DNA of 5,424 nt, from positions 1 through 5,424 of the forward strand of contig UREB01000126.1 of assembly GCA_900546685.1 (NCBI GenBank). The letters run 5' to 3'. The notes under the pieces are model-generated. The model was not told the origin of the DNA, did not search any database, and saw only the letters and a list, made by a program, of their open reading frames with translations. This DNA is from an uncultured Eubacteriales bacterium. Lineage in GTDB: Bacteria; Bacillota; Clostridia; Christensenellales; QAND01. The first letter of the stretch is position 1. Every line of letters starts with the position of its first letter. Position numbers and translations under genes: made by a program. Positions 1 through 5,424 of this stretch are shown in pieces.

Positions 1-1
1 T

Positions 2-736
2 CTGTTTGCCAGGGTGAACGAAGAAGGAGATAGCCTCCATATCGAAGCTGTCTGTACGCTGGAGGCGGATACTTCCGCGGAGCGCACCATGACGGTGGTA
101 ACGGATGCATATGCCCTGGGTCATGATGTGGTGTTGGAAGAGGAGCAGGTTAGCGTATGCGTCGCTAGCGCCAAGGCAAAAGGACAGGTACCGGTTAGAG
201 AACAGGTTTCCGTACCGCTGGAGGAACAGCCTTCCAAGGTTTTGAGCTGTTTTGCCAATGCCTGCGCTGCAAGGGCAACAGCAGAGCAAGATAAGATCTG
301 CATCGATACCGTGGTACAGTGCGATGTTTTGTTTTTAGACCGCAATGAAGAGCTGCAAAGCATCCGCTGCGAGATCCCGGTACACTTAGAAGAGGAAGCG
401 CCGGGCATGACAGCGTGCATGCAGGTATTTGCCCATGTGGTCTGCGAGCAGATTCAAGCGGTAACCAATGGAGATGGGCTGGATATCAGAGTGATGCTGG
501 CCTGGGAAGCAGAAGGCGAACAAGAACAGGAGATTACGCTGGTGTGCGGTATAGAGCTGGAGGAGGAGTCGGAAAAGAGGCCGGCGGGCATCATCATCTA
601 TTTTGTGGGGATGGGCGAAGATCTCTGGGATGTGGCCAAACGGTACCGTGTAAGGATGGAGGATATTCGCTATAAGGGAAAAGAAGAAAATAAGCCGGTG
701 GAAAAGGGTGATAAACTGATCCTGATTTGCCGATAA
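2..736 (+). CDS. SPOCS-domain (DUF3794) protein with C-terminal LysM-like domain, 5' partial
   Basis: The reading frame is open from the first bases of the window, so this is the C-terminal 244 residues of a longer protein. A GTG at 14 lies in frame, but I do not take it as the start because coding resemblance continues upstream of it. Residues about 1-54 look like the end of a central domain, including a DAYAL segment like the DAYS motif seen in these proteins. Residues about 73-185 form a SPOCS (DUF3794) domain, and about 197-243 form a LysM-like module (YFVGMGEDLWDVAKRY, ending KGDKLILI). Full-length clostridial relatives are commonly around 500 residues, so roughly half is probably missing. 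In the family, SPOCS domains occur in spore coat and envelope assembly proteins such as SpoVID, and LysM binds peptidoglycan-type glycans. A role in assembling the spore envelope is inferred from this. The gene ends at a strong terminator and converges on ispE. Confidence 0.85.
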   Translation: MFARVNEEGDSLHIEAVCTLEADTSAERTMTVVTDAYALGHDVVLEEEQVSVCVASAKAKGQVPVREQVSVPLEEQPSKVLSCFANACAARATAEQDKICIDTVVQCDVLFLDRNEELQSIRCEIPVHLEEEAPGMTACMQVFAHVVCEQIQAVTNGDGLDIRVMLAWEAEGEQEQEITLVCGIELEEESEKRPAGIIIYFVGMGEDLWDVAKRYRVRMEDIRYKGKEENKPVEKGDKLILICR

Positions 737-740
737 AAGA

Positions 741-773
741 AAAAAGCGGTAAGCACAGCTTACCGCTTTTTTT
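741..773. terminator. Bidirectional rho-independent terminator between the SPOCS gene and ispE
   Basis: A perfect 9-bp stem (GCGGTAAGC at 746-754, GCTTACCGC at 758-766) closes a 3-base loop. It is flanked by A5 at 741-745 and a T7 run at 767-773, so the hairpin carries a U tract when read on either strand. It begins 4 bases after the SPOCS stop codon and lies just past the end of ispE on the other strand, so it can stop both convergent transcripts. Confidence 0.93.
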
Positions 774-784
774 ATATTGGCAGC

Positions 785-1627
785 CTATACGAGCGATTGA
801 CAGCACACACAGTAAGGAACCATAGAACGCAAAGATGCTTGGGCTATATGAGCCTGCTCATAGGAAGGAAAAAGGCCGAATACAGCAGAGCCGCTGCCCG
901 TCATGGCGGCATACAAGGCCCCGCTTTGGTATAGCTTATCCTGAAGCTGAGCGATAATGGGAAGGTACTTTTCCGCTGCCGGCTGCAAGTCGTTGCCGCC
1001 ATAGGCGCGCATGGCCGCACCATCCAGCGCCAAAAGAGCCCGATAAAACGCATCATTGTCGATGGGAAGGCCGGAGGGAGATGCATCATAACAGGCATAC
1101 ATCTGCTGGGTGGACAAGCCTTGGGCGGGCTTTGCGATGACAAAGCTAAACGAGCGACGCATATGGAGATGAGTATGCGTTTCTCCGATCCCCGTAACAC
1201 GGGCCAGCCCTCCCTTGAGCGCAAAGGGGATATCCGCCCCTAGCTGCAGGGCAAGCGCAAAGAGCGCTTCCTCAGAAAAAGGATGGCCAAAGTGGTCATT
1301 CAATGCCTTCAGTACGGCGGCGGCATCGCCGCTGCCTCCGCCAAGGCCAGCTTCCATAGGGATGCGCTTTTCTAGGCGTATTCGGCATCCGCCGGAAATC
1401 CCTGCCTGTTGATAAAAGAGCAGCGCTGCCCGCGTGGCAAGGTTGTTTACGATGGGCTGTTCCGGGCTACATACCGTCGAACATGCGTCTTGGCCGGGTG
1501 TAATGGTGAGCTTGTCGTGTAGGTCGACGCTGCAAAACAGGGAATCCAAGAGATGGTATCCATCTGGGCGGGTACCGGTGATTTTCAGCGTAAGATTCAA
1601 TTTAGCGGTAGAGCGCGCAGAGATCAA
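785..1627 (-). CDS. ispE: 4-diphosphocytidyl-2-C-methyl-D-erythritol kinase (IspE)
   Basis: IspE is a cytosolic GHMP-superfamily kinase. It phosphorylates the 2-hydroxyl of CDP-methylerythritol with ATP, the fourth step of the MEP route to IPP and DMAPP. The 280-residue length is normal for the family. Visible motifs are the N-terminal substrate segment AKLNLTLKITGTRPDGYH (K9, N11), the glycine-rich ATP loop PMEAGLGGGSGDAA (residues 90-103), LGADIPF with the likely catalytic aspartate D132, an NDL segment at 212-214, and the C-terminal glycine motif MTGSGSAVFGLF (242-253). The start is TTG at 1627. It is chosen because the protein then begins just before the conserved AKLNL segment, as in other IspE proteins, and because an AAAAGGAG sits 10 bases upstream. 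No nearby in-frame ATG competes. Nothing looks broken. In Clostridia ispE often neighbours spoIIR and a SPOCS-LysM gene, as here. Confidence 0.97.
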   Translation of the reverse strand: MISARSTAKLNLTLKITGTRPDGYHLLDSLFCSVDLHDKLTITPGQDACSTVCSPEQPIVNNLATRAALLFYQQAGISGGCRIRLEKRIPMEAGLGGGSGDAAAVLKALNDHFGHPFSEEALFALALQLGADIPFALKGGLARVTGIGETHTHLHMRRSFSFVIAKPAQGLSTQQMYACYDASPSGLPIDNDAFYRALLALDGAAMRAYGGNDLQPAAEKYLPIIAQLQDKLYQSGALYAAMTGSGSAVFGLFPSYEQAHIAQASLRSMVPYCVCCQSLV

Positions 1628-1637
1628 AACACAACGA

Positions 1638-1645
1638 CTCCTTTT
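1638..1645 (-). promoter_or_regulatory. Ribosome binding site supporting the TTG start of ispE
   Basis: On the minus strand, AAAAGGAG is followed by 10 bases and then TTG at 1627. A strong Shine-Dalgarno at workable spacing is the main reason for accepting the rare TTG start. Confidence 0.75.
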
Positions 1646-1665
1646 CCGGTAGTTTTCGTAGTTTC

Positions 1666-1693
1666 ATTGTATCAGACCCATTTTTTTTGGCAA
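1666..1693 (-). promoter_or_regulatory. Sigma-A-type promoter of ispE, with extended -10
   Basis: On the minus strand a -35 box TTGCCA (1693-1688) and a -10 box TACAAT (1671-1666) are separated by 16 bases. The -10 is preceded by TGA, giving TGATACAAT, an extended -10 element. The spacer begins with an A-tract. Transcription would start near 1659, giving a leader of about 32 bases before the TTG codon. The good match to the vegetative consensus fits a housekeeping gene. Not tested experimentally. Confidence 0.75.
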
Positions 1694-1764
1694 GGGCGGT
1701 TAAAAAATTCCAGATTGGACAAACTTTGGATACATAACATCAAGGGAAAACGAGGCGTTTACAA

Positions 1765-2268
1765 ATGAAACGATGGATAGCATTTCTCATTGCGCTCAGC
1801 TTAGCAACTGCGCAAGGCGTACCGCCGGTATTCCGCCTGCACGTCATTGCAGACAGCAACAGCGAAGCGGATCAGGCCATCAAGCTGGCGGTTCGAGACG
1901 CCATCATTCAAGAGCTGGGCGATATGGATGGGGCACAGACAAGCCAGGAAGCGGAGCAGTACGCGGCCCAGCATTTGGAGGAATTGATAGAAACTGCAAA
2001 CGGCGTATTGGAAGAAGAGGGATTCCCTTACCGGGCAACGGCAGAGATTGGCACCTTTGAATTTCCGGATAAGACATACGGCGACGTGCTATTTCCAGCA
2101 GGCGAGTATCGGGCGCTGCGCATCAAGCTAGGGCAGGCAGAGGGGCAAAATTGGTGGTGTGTGCTGTTTCCGCCACTGTGTTTATTGGAGCCCGTGCAAA
2201 CAGAAGAAAATTGGCAGCCTTCTGACGGTGTGGAATATGAATCATTTTTAGCAGGGCTGTTTGAATAA
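1765..2268 (+). CDS. spoIIR: Stage II sporulation protein R (SpoIIR)
   Basis: SpoIIR is made in the forespore under sigma-F and exported to the intermembrane space. There it activates the membrane protease SpoIIGA, which cleaves pro-sigma-E in the mother cell. Residues 1-17 form a short hydrophobic, basic-started leader (MKRWIAFLIALSLATAQ) fit for export or membrane attachment. The conserved core then starts with RLHVIADSNSEADQAIKLAVRDAI (24-47) and runs through FPYRA (87-91), FPDKTYGD (100-107), FPAGEYRALRIKLG (110-123) and NWWCVLFPPLC (129-139), all diagnostic of the family. At 167 residues it is shorter than B. subtilis SpoIIR (224), mainly at the ends, but the core is intact. ATG at 1765 follows a GAGG at 1752-1755 with a 9-base gap. 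The stop codon overlaps the sleB ribosome binding site, so it probably heads an operon with sleB and ypeB. Confidence 0.96.
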   Translation: MKRWIAFLIALSLATAQGVPPVFRLHVIADSNSEADQAIKLAVRDAIIQELGDMDGAQTSQEAEQYAAQHLEELIETANGVLEEEGFPYRATAEIGTFEFPDKTYGDVLFPAGEYRALRIKLGQAEGQNWWCVLFPPLCLLEPVQTEENWQPSDGVEYESFLAGLFE

Positions 2269-2274
2269 AGGAGG
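2267..2274 (+). promoter_or_regulatory. Strong ribosome binding site of sleB, overlapping the spoIIR stop
   Basis: AAAGGAGG lies 8 bases before the ATG at 2283, and its first two bases belong to the spoIIR TAA (2266-2268). The placement fixes the sleB start and suggests translational coupling with spoIIR. Confidence 0.85.
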
Positions 2275-2282
2275 AACGCGGT

Positions 2283-2987
2283 ATGGAGTACACAAAGCAT
2301 GCACCGGCAAAGCTGCTGGGGTTGGTCATCGCGCTGAGCACAATGCTGACGCTGATGTTTCCCAATCAACAGGCGGCGTTGGCGGCAACGGTAAATTTAA
2401 AAAAAGGGTCGCAGGGCCCGTTGGTAAAGACCGTACAGCAAAAGCTAAAAAATTGGGGCTATTATGACGGCAGTGTAGACGGCATATTTGGCAGCGGTAC
2501 GGAAAAGGCTGTTAAATATTTCCAGAGCACCAACGGATTGACGTCTGATGGTATCATCGGCCCTGCCACAGCCGCAAAACTAGGCATTCAGCTTGAAAGC
2601 AGCGGGACCAGCGGCAGCAGCTCGCCCTCGCAGAACCAAGCGGACGTTACGCTTTTGGCAAGGGCCATTCATGGCGAGGCCAGGGGAGAACCGTATAAAG
2701 GGAAAGTGGCAGTGGCCGCTGTGATTTTAAACAGAGTAAAGAGCGCGGAATTCCCCAATTCCATTTCAGGCGTTATCTATCAGCCGGGCGCATTTGACGC
2801 AGTCGCGGACGGGCAGTTTAACCTGACACCGGACAACGAGGCTTATCGCGCGGCCAAGGATGCGCTAAACGGATATGACCCGACAAAGGGTTGCCTATAT
2901 TATTACAATCCTAAGACGGCAACCAATGAATGGATAAAACAGCGCCCGATCATGCTGACCATTGGCCAGCACGTATTTTGTAAATGA
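2283..2987 (+). CDS. sleB: Spore cortex-lytic enzyme SleB (peptidoglycan-binding plus cell wall hydrolase domain)
   Basis: SleB is a lytic transglycosylase that cuts muramic-delta-lactam-containing cortex peptidoglycan during germination. It is made in the forespore and stored in the dormant spore. The 234-residue protein has a signal peptide with a hydrophobic stretch at about 11-26 and probable cleavage after AALA or AALAA (34/35). A PG_binding_1 domain spans about 39-101 (LKKGSQGPLVKTVQQKL, DGIFGSGTEKAVKYFQ, GIIGPATAAKL). A Ser/Gly-rich linker covers about 102-120, and the Hydrolase_2 domain about 122-233. The catalytic glutamate is expected in the GEARGE motif (E132), and the typical ending YYYNPKTATNEWIKQRP to IGQHVF is present. 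C204 and C233 might pair, which is only a guess. Domain order and length match SleB; other cortex hydrolases such as CwlJ lack the N-terminal binding domain. The ypeB partner follows directly, supporting SleB identity. Confidence 0.94.
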   Translation: MEYTKHAPAKLLGLVIALSTMLTLMFPNQQAALAATVNLKKGSQGPLVKTVQQKLKNWGYYDGSVDGIFGSGTEKAVKYFQSTNGLTSDGIIGPATAAKLGIQLESSGTSGSSSPSQNQADVTLLARAIHGEARGEPYKGKVAVAAVILNRVKSAEFPNSISGVIYQPGAFDAVADGQFNLTPDNEAYRAAKDALNGYDPTKGCLYYYNPKTATNEWIKQRPIMLTIGQHVFCK

Positions 2988-2993
2988 GGGAGG
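2988..2993 (+). promoter_or_regulatory. Ribosome binding site deciding the ypeB start
   Basis: GGGAGG directly follows the sleB TGA (2985-2987) and lies 5 bases before ATG 2999. The earlier in-frame ATG at 2984, which overlaps the sleB stop as ATGA, has only A/T-rich sequence in front and no Shine-Dalgarno. This favours 2999. Confidence 0.7.
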
Positions 2994-2998
2994 ATGCC

Positions 2999-4351
2999 AT
3001 GCAGACAAAGCATACATGGACACAGACAAAAATCTGGCGTTTGATTGCGGTGGCCATGCTGGTGATCGCTGTGGTTTTGGCCATGTTTCTGACACAGAGC
3101 CTAGGCCGGAAAAATGCCTATGCTCAGCAGCTGAACAATGCCTATGACCAAGCATTGGGAGAGATCTCCGGCAATGTTTCCAACATGGGGGCAGAGCTGG
3201 CCAAGCTGCGCGTCAGTACCTCCCAAGCGCAGCAAGCCCTGCTGCTGGGTGGCCTTTGGAGGCTGGCCGGGGAAACACAGGGCGCGCTGTCGACACTGCC
3301 GCTGCCGGAGGATGTGAGCGAGCCGCTGCTTACCTTTGTCAATGAATTGGGAGATTATTGCTATCTGCTGTCTGAAAAGATAGAGCAGGGGACGGACATT
3401 TCCCAAGAAGAATACGATACGCTCAAAACCATGGAAGAGCAGAGCAACGAATTGTCAAAGCTGCTGGATCAGAGGCGTGCAGAGGGCATTCACTGGGACA
3501 TAGACGATCCGTCTAAACAGCTTGAAATGCTCAACGGAAGCGGCAAAAACGCCAGCAAAGTCATGGAGAGCATGCAGCAGCGTCCAAGGCTGATTTACGA
3601 TGGCGCCTTTTCAGAAAAGGCGGAGAATATTCAGCCTAAAAATGCACAGGGCCCGGAAGTCAGCGTAGAGCAGGCGCTGGAAACGGCAGAGAGCTTTTTC
3701 CCCGGCGATTACGAGCAAACCGGTGAACAGAATGAGGGGTTGATTCCAACGTACGAATTTCAATGTACGATGGACGACGGGCTGGTGATAGATGTCAGCG
3801 TAACCAAGCGAGACGGCTTGCTGTACCAGGCGTTGCCAAACAGCGCAGGCAGCGAGACCGTGCGCCCTTCGGAGGAGCAGTTGTCTGCGCTGGAGGAAAC
3901 GGCGGCTCAATATCTTCAACAAAGAGGGTATCCGGAGATGCGAGGCGCTTACGCGCAATATTACAACGGCATGGCGGTTTTAAATATGCTGCCGGTGCAA
4001 AACGAGGTGTATTTGTACCCGGATCTGGTTAAAGTTTGGATCGAGGTGGAATCCGGACGTATCGTGGGGATGGACGCCAACAATTATATCGTGTACCATA
4101 CGGATAGGCAGATGGAAAACAAGACCACCATCGACCAGGCAGCCATGGAACAGCGCGTGGCGCAGCGCCTGGATATTCAGGCGTGTAGGCTGGCCTTGAT
4201 CCCCACCGACGATATGGGAGAGGCATTGTGCTATGAATTTGTCGGCACCAACGGCGGCGATTCGTTCTATGTACATATCAACGCCGAAACGGGCGAGGAA
4301 GAGGACATTTTACAAATCATCGACGCGGAGGATGGAACCTTTGTATATTGA
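2999..4351 (+). CDS. ypeB: Germination protein YpeB, SleB partner
   Basis: YpeB is anchored in the spore inner membrane. In Bacillus, SleB and YpeB depend on each other for stability in the dormant spore. From ATG 2999 the protein is 450 residues, the length of B. subtilis YpeB. One N-terminal transmembrane helix lies at about 12-31 (after KIWR), with the rest predicted outside the cytoplasm. The helical N-terminal domain (about 38-200) contains LWRLAGETQGALSTLPLP and a GDYCYLLSEKIEQG segment typical of YpeB. Three PepSY/YPEB-like repeats follow at about 222-280, 291-368 and 376-447; the last two carry YPDLVKVWIEVESGRIVGMD and DSFYVHINAETGEEEDI. Such domains are known in protease inhibition and regulation. 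In-frame ATG 2984 would add five residues (MREDA) but lacks a ribosome site. No terminator separates it from sleB, and none follows before the next gene. Confidence 0.94.
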   Translation: MQTKHTWTQTKIWRLIAVAMLVIAVVLAMFLTQSLGRKNAYAQQLNNAYDQALGEISGNVSNMGAELAKLRVSTSQAQQALLLGGLWRLAGETQGALSTLPLPEDVSEPLLTFVNELGDYCYLLSEKIEQGTDISQEEYDTLKTMEEQSNELSKLLDQRRAEGIHWDIDDPSKQLEMLNGSGKNASKVMESMQQRPRLIYDGAFSEKAENIQPKNAQGPEVSVEQALETAESFFPGDYEQTGEQNEGLIPTYEFQCTMDDGLVIDVSVTKRDGLLYQALPNSAGSETVRPSEEQLSALEETAAQYLQQRGYPEMRGAYAQYYNGMAVLNMLPVQNEVYLYPDLVKVWIEVESGRIVGMDANNYIVYHTDRQMENKTTIDQAAMEQRVAQRLDIQACRLALIPTDDMGEALCYEFVGTNGGDSFYVHINAETGEEEDILQIIDAEDGTFVY

Positions 4352-4372
4352 CGACAAACAAAACAAAGCGGG

Positions 4373-4392
4373 AATTCCATTTTTAGGGAATT
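4373..4392. repeat. Short inverted repeat upstream of the MBL hydrolase gene
   Basis: AATTCC (4373-4378) and GGAATT (4387-4392) are exact inverted arms around an 8-base centre. The left arm also belongs to the 8-base palindrome GGAATTCC (4371-4378). It lies where the -35 region of the probable promoter should be and has no following T run, so it suits an operator better than a terminator. No regulator is identified, and chance occurrence is possible for 6-base arms. Confidence 0.4.
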
Positions 4393-4395
4393 GTA

Positions 4396-4411
4396 TGCTA
4401 TACTATATAAT
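4396..4411 (+). promoter_or_regulatory. Probable promoter -10 region for the MBL hydrolase gene
   Basis: TGCTATACT at 4396-4404 is an extended -10 element, and a perfect TATAAT overlaps downstream at 4406-4411. The -35 region is poor for either: TTCCAT at 4375-4380 is 18 bases before TATACT. The transcript would start near 4411-4418, leaving about 20-28 bases before ATG 4439. This suggests the gene can be expressed independently of the sporulation genes, although readthrough from ypeB is also possible since no terminator intervenes. Confidence 0.55.
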
Positions 4412-4438
4412 AACCTAGAAAGGAAAGGGCGTGAAAAC

Positions 4439-5101
4439 ATGACATTGGAATGGTTGGCACATTCGTGCTTTTGTTTGGCCAATGAAGAGGGGCATCGGTT
4501 GCTGATAGACCCTTATAAGGGCGAGGATACGGGGTATAAGGAGCCCCAGCTGGATAAAGTGGATGTTGTCATCTGTTCTCATGGGCATATGGACCACGCG
4601 AATACCGCAGTCATTCAAAATCCCGACTATATGAAGATAGACAAGGCAGGCCATTTTGAAACCAAAGGGTTTGCCATAGACACGGTGCCTACTTATCATG
4701 ATAATGAAAATGGGGCAAAGCGCGGGAAAAACCTTGTTTCCATCGTTGAGACGGACGGCTTGCGCTTTTGTCATTGCGGAGATTTGGGCCATGTGCTGGG
4801 CAAAGAACAGGTAAAGGTACTGGGAAAGATCGACGTATTGATGATTCCGGTAGGCGGCTTGTTTACCATAGACGCCAAACAGGCGGCCAAGGTTGTCGAG
4901 GCGTTGGATGTAAAGATCGTGATCCCGATGCACTACAAGACAGAGGCCTGCCGCTATGATCTAGCGCCGGTAGAGGACTTTTTGGAAGAGATGAAAAAAA
5001 GCGAGTATGCCATCAGCATGTACCATGATTCTGTGATGCGTTTGGATGGATACACCATTCCGAAACGGGCGAAAGTCTATGTGATGGAATCCAAATATTA
5101 A
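4439..5101 (+). CDS. MBL-fold metallo-hydrolase (UlaG-like / beta-lactamase superfamily 2)
   Basis: This 220-residue cytosolic protein (no signal peptide) is a compact metallo-beta-lactamase-fold hydrolase. The metal-binding HxHxDH motif is H48-G-H50-M-D52-H53 in CSHGHMDH. Further likely ligands or active-site residues are H87 (TYHDN), D115 (CHCGDLGH) and H165 (IPMHYKT). The opening WLAHSCFCL followed by LLIDPY is typical of the Lactamase_B_2/3 group that includes UlaG-like lactonases and the UPF0173 proteins. The substrate cannot be told from sequence; a phosphodiester or lactone is possible. ATG 4439 is chosen because an AAAGGG at 4424-4429 sits 9 bases upstream and the protein then begins at the fold's first strand. 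The open frame extends upstream to ATG 4391, but that lies within the probable promoter. It follows ypeB by 87 bases and ends at a strong terminator. Confidence 0.9.
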   Translation: MTLEWLAHSCFCLANEEGHRLLIDPYKGEDTGYKEPQLDKVDVVICSHGHMDHANTAVIQNPDYMKIDKAGHFETKGFAIDTVPTYHDNENGAKRGKNLVSIVETDGLRFCHCGDLGHVLGKEQVKVLGKIDVLMIPVGGLFTIDAKQAAKVVEALDVKIVIPMHYKTEACRYDLAPVEDFLEEMKKSEYAISMYHDSVMRLDGYTIPKRAKVYVMESKY

Positions 5102-5104
5102 AAG

Positions 5105-5131
5105 AAAAAGAGCGGGAACCCCGCTCTTTTT
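5105..5131. terminator. Bidirectional rho-independent terminator between the MBL gene and the ABC exporter gene
   Basis: A 7-bp GC-rich stem, GAGCGGG (5110-5116) with CCCGCTC (5120-5126), closes a 3-base loop. It is extended by A5 (5105-5109) pairing with T5 (5127-5131), so a U tract follows on either strand. It starts 3 bases after the MBL stop, and its far edge touches the TAA stop of the minus-strand ABC gene (5133-5131). Confidence 0.92.
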
Positions 5132-5424
5132 TATTGGTTTTTTTCACCGGAAAGCAGCTCTTTTTGTTCATTGGCAATGAACTGGTTTTCGTAGAGCCGC
5201 CGGTAATACCCGTGCTGGGCCATCAGCTCTTCATGCGTCCCCTTTTCAATGAGCGTTCCGTGCCGCAAAACCAAAATGACGTCCGCGTGGCGGATGGTAC
5301 TCAGCCGATGGGCAATGACAAACGCCGTACGCCCGACAAACGTGCGTTCGATGGCCTGCTGAATGAGCTGCTCTGTCTCGGTATCGATGGAGCTGGTGGC
5401 CTCATCCAGCACAAACAACGGCGG
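5131..5424 (-). CDS. ABC exporter (permease/ATPase fusion type), C-terminal part of the ATPase domain, partial
   Basis: The frame stays open to the window edge, so only the last 97 residues of the protein are present. They begin inside the Walker B strand: LFVLDE with D7 and catalytic E8, then the D-loop SSID (11-14), the switch histidine H39 in VIAHRLSTIRHAD, and the usual tail GTHEELMAQHGYYRRLYENQF. The signature and Walker A motifs lie outside the window. This ending is typical of half-size exporters with an N-terminal six-helix membrane domain (MdlB/LmrA/MsbA-like), which pump lipids, drugs or peptides. The substrate cannot be assigned, and a stand-alone ATPase is less likely given the tail. 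The gene converges on the MBL gene, with the shared terminator at its end. Confidence 0.92.
   Translation of the reverse strand, partial: PPLFVLDEATSSIDTETEQLIQQAIERTFVGRTAFVIAHRLSTIRHADVILVLRHGTLIEKGTHEELMAQHGYYRRLYENQFIANEQKELLSGEKNQ

Noticed and set aside
121..420. Open frame of 99 codons on the minus strand inside the SPOCS gene
   Set aside because: It lies wholly opposite a recognisable coding region, has low-complexity Ser/Leu/Ala-rich composition and shows no family motif. It is a shadow frame.
1698..1709. GGTTAAAAAATT as a possible sigma-F -10 for spoIIR
   Set aside because: It has the GG and A-rich core, but no GTATA-like -35 box at 14-16 bases upstream; that stretch is a T run. 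Too weak to annotate.
1715..1736. TTGGAC with TACATA as a sigma-A promoter for spoIIR
   Set aside because: The spacing between the boxes is only 10 bases, far from the usual 16-18.
2222..2250. Possible sigma-G promoter inside the end of spoIIR for sleB (a CATTTTTA-like -10)
   Set aside because: The -10 resembles CATnnTA only partly, and no acceptable -35 is present at the right distance.
4371..4385. GGAATTCC followed by ATTTTTA as a terminator for ypeB
   Set aside because: The palindrome has no loop of its own and the T run is short. The larger inverted repeat (4373-4392) is not followed by a T tract.
4415..4933. Long minus-strand open frame (172 codons) opposite the MBL hydrolase gene
   Set aside because: The plus strand carries clear metal-binding motifs through the same stretch. 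The minus-strand translation has no recognisable domain and no convincing ribosome site.

Overview
This window reads as chromosomal DNA of a spore-forming Firmicute. It carries five genes tied to sporulation, germination or isoprenoid synthesis, plus one metallo-hydrolase and the end of an ABC exporter gene. A SPOCS/LysM spore-coat-type protein, SpoIIR, and a SleB/YpeB pair together point to an endospore former. The moderate GC content by eye, and the neighbourhood of a SPOCS-LysM gene, ispE and spoIIR, suggest class Clostridia rather than Bacillus. I cannot name a genus from this sequence.

Layout: (1) 2-736, plus strand, is the C-terminal part of a SPOCS-domain (DUF3794) protein with a LysM-like tail; its start lies outside the window. 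(2) 741-773 is a rho-independent terminator serving both strands. (3) 785-1627, minus strand, is ispE (MEP isoprenoid pathway), with a TTG start and a well-formed sigma-A-type promoter at 1666-1693. (4) 1765-4351, plus strand, is a compact run spoIIR - sleB - ypeB with gaps of 14 and 11 bases, each Shine-Dalgarno sequence lying over or beside the previous stop codon. (5) 4439-5101, plus strand, is an MBL-fold metallo-hydrolase with its own probable promoter. (6) 5105-5131 is a second two-way terminator. (7) 5131-5424, minus strand, is the C-terminus of an ABC exporter ATPase.

How they fit together: SpoIIR is the forespore-made signal that triggers processing of pro-sigma-E in the mother cell. 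SleB is a cortex-lytic enzyme stored in the dormant spore and used at germination. YpeB is the membrane-anchored partner that SleB needs for stability. The tight packing suggests the three are cotranscribed in the forespore, linking an early compartment signal to late-acting germination enzymes. The upstream SPOCS-LysM protein resembles the SpoVID/SafA class of spore-envelope assembly proteins and belongs to the same theme.

I see no mobile element, CRISPR array, RNA gene or prophage, and no convincing sign of a wholly undescribed system. The most notable points are the spoIIR-sleB-ypeB packing, the linked but unassigned MBL hydrolase with its inverted repeat, and the face-to-face promoter region between ispE and spoIIR. 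No stretch longer than 300 bases lacks a gene.
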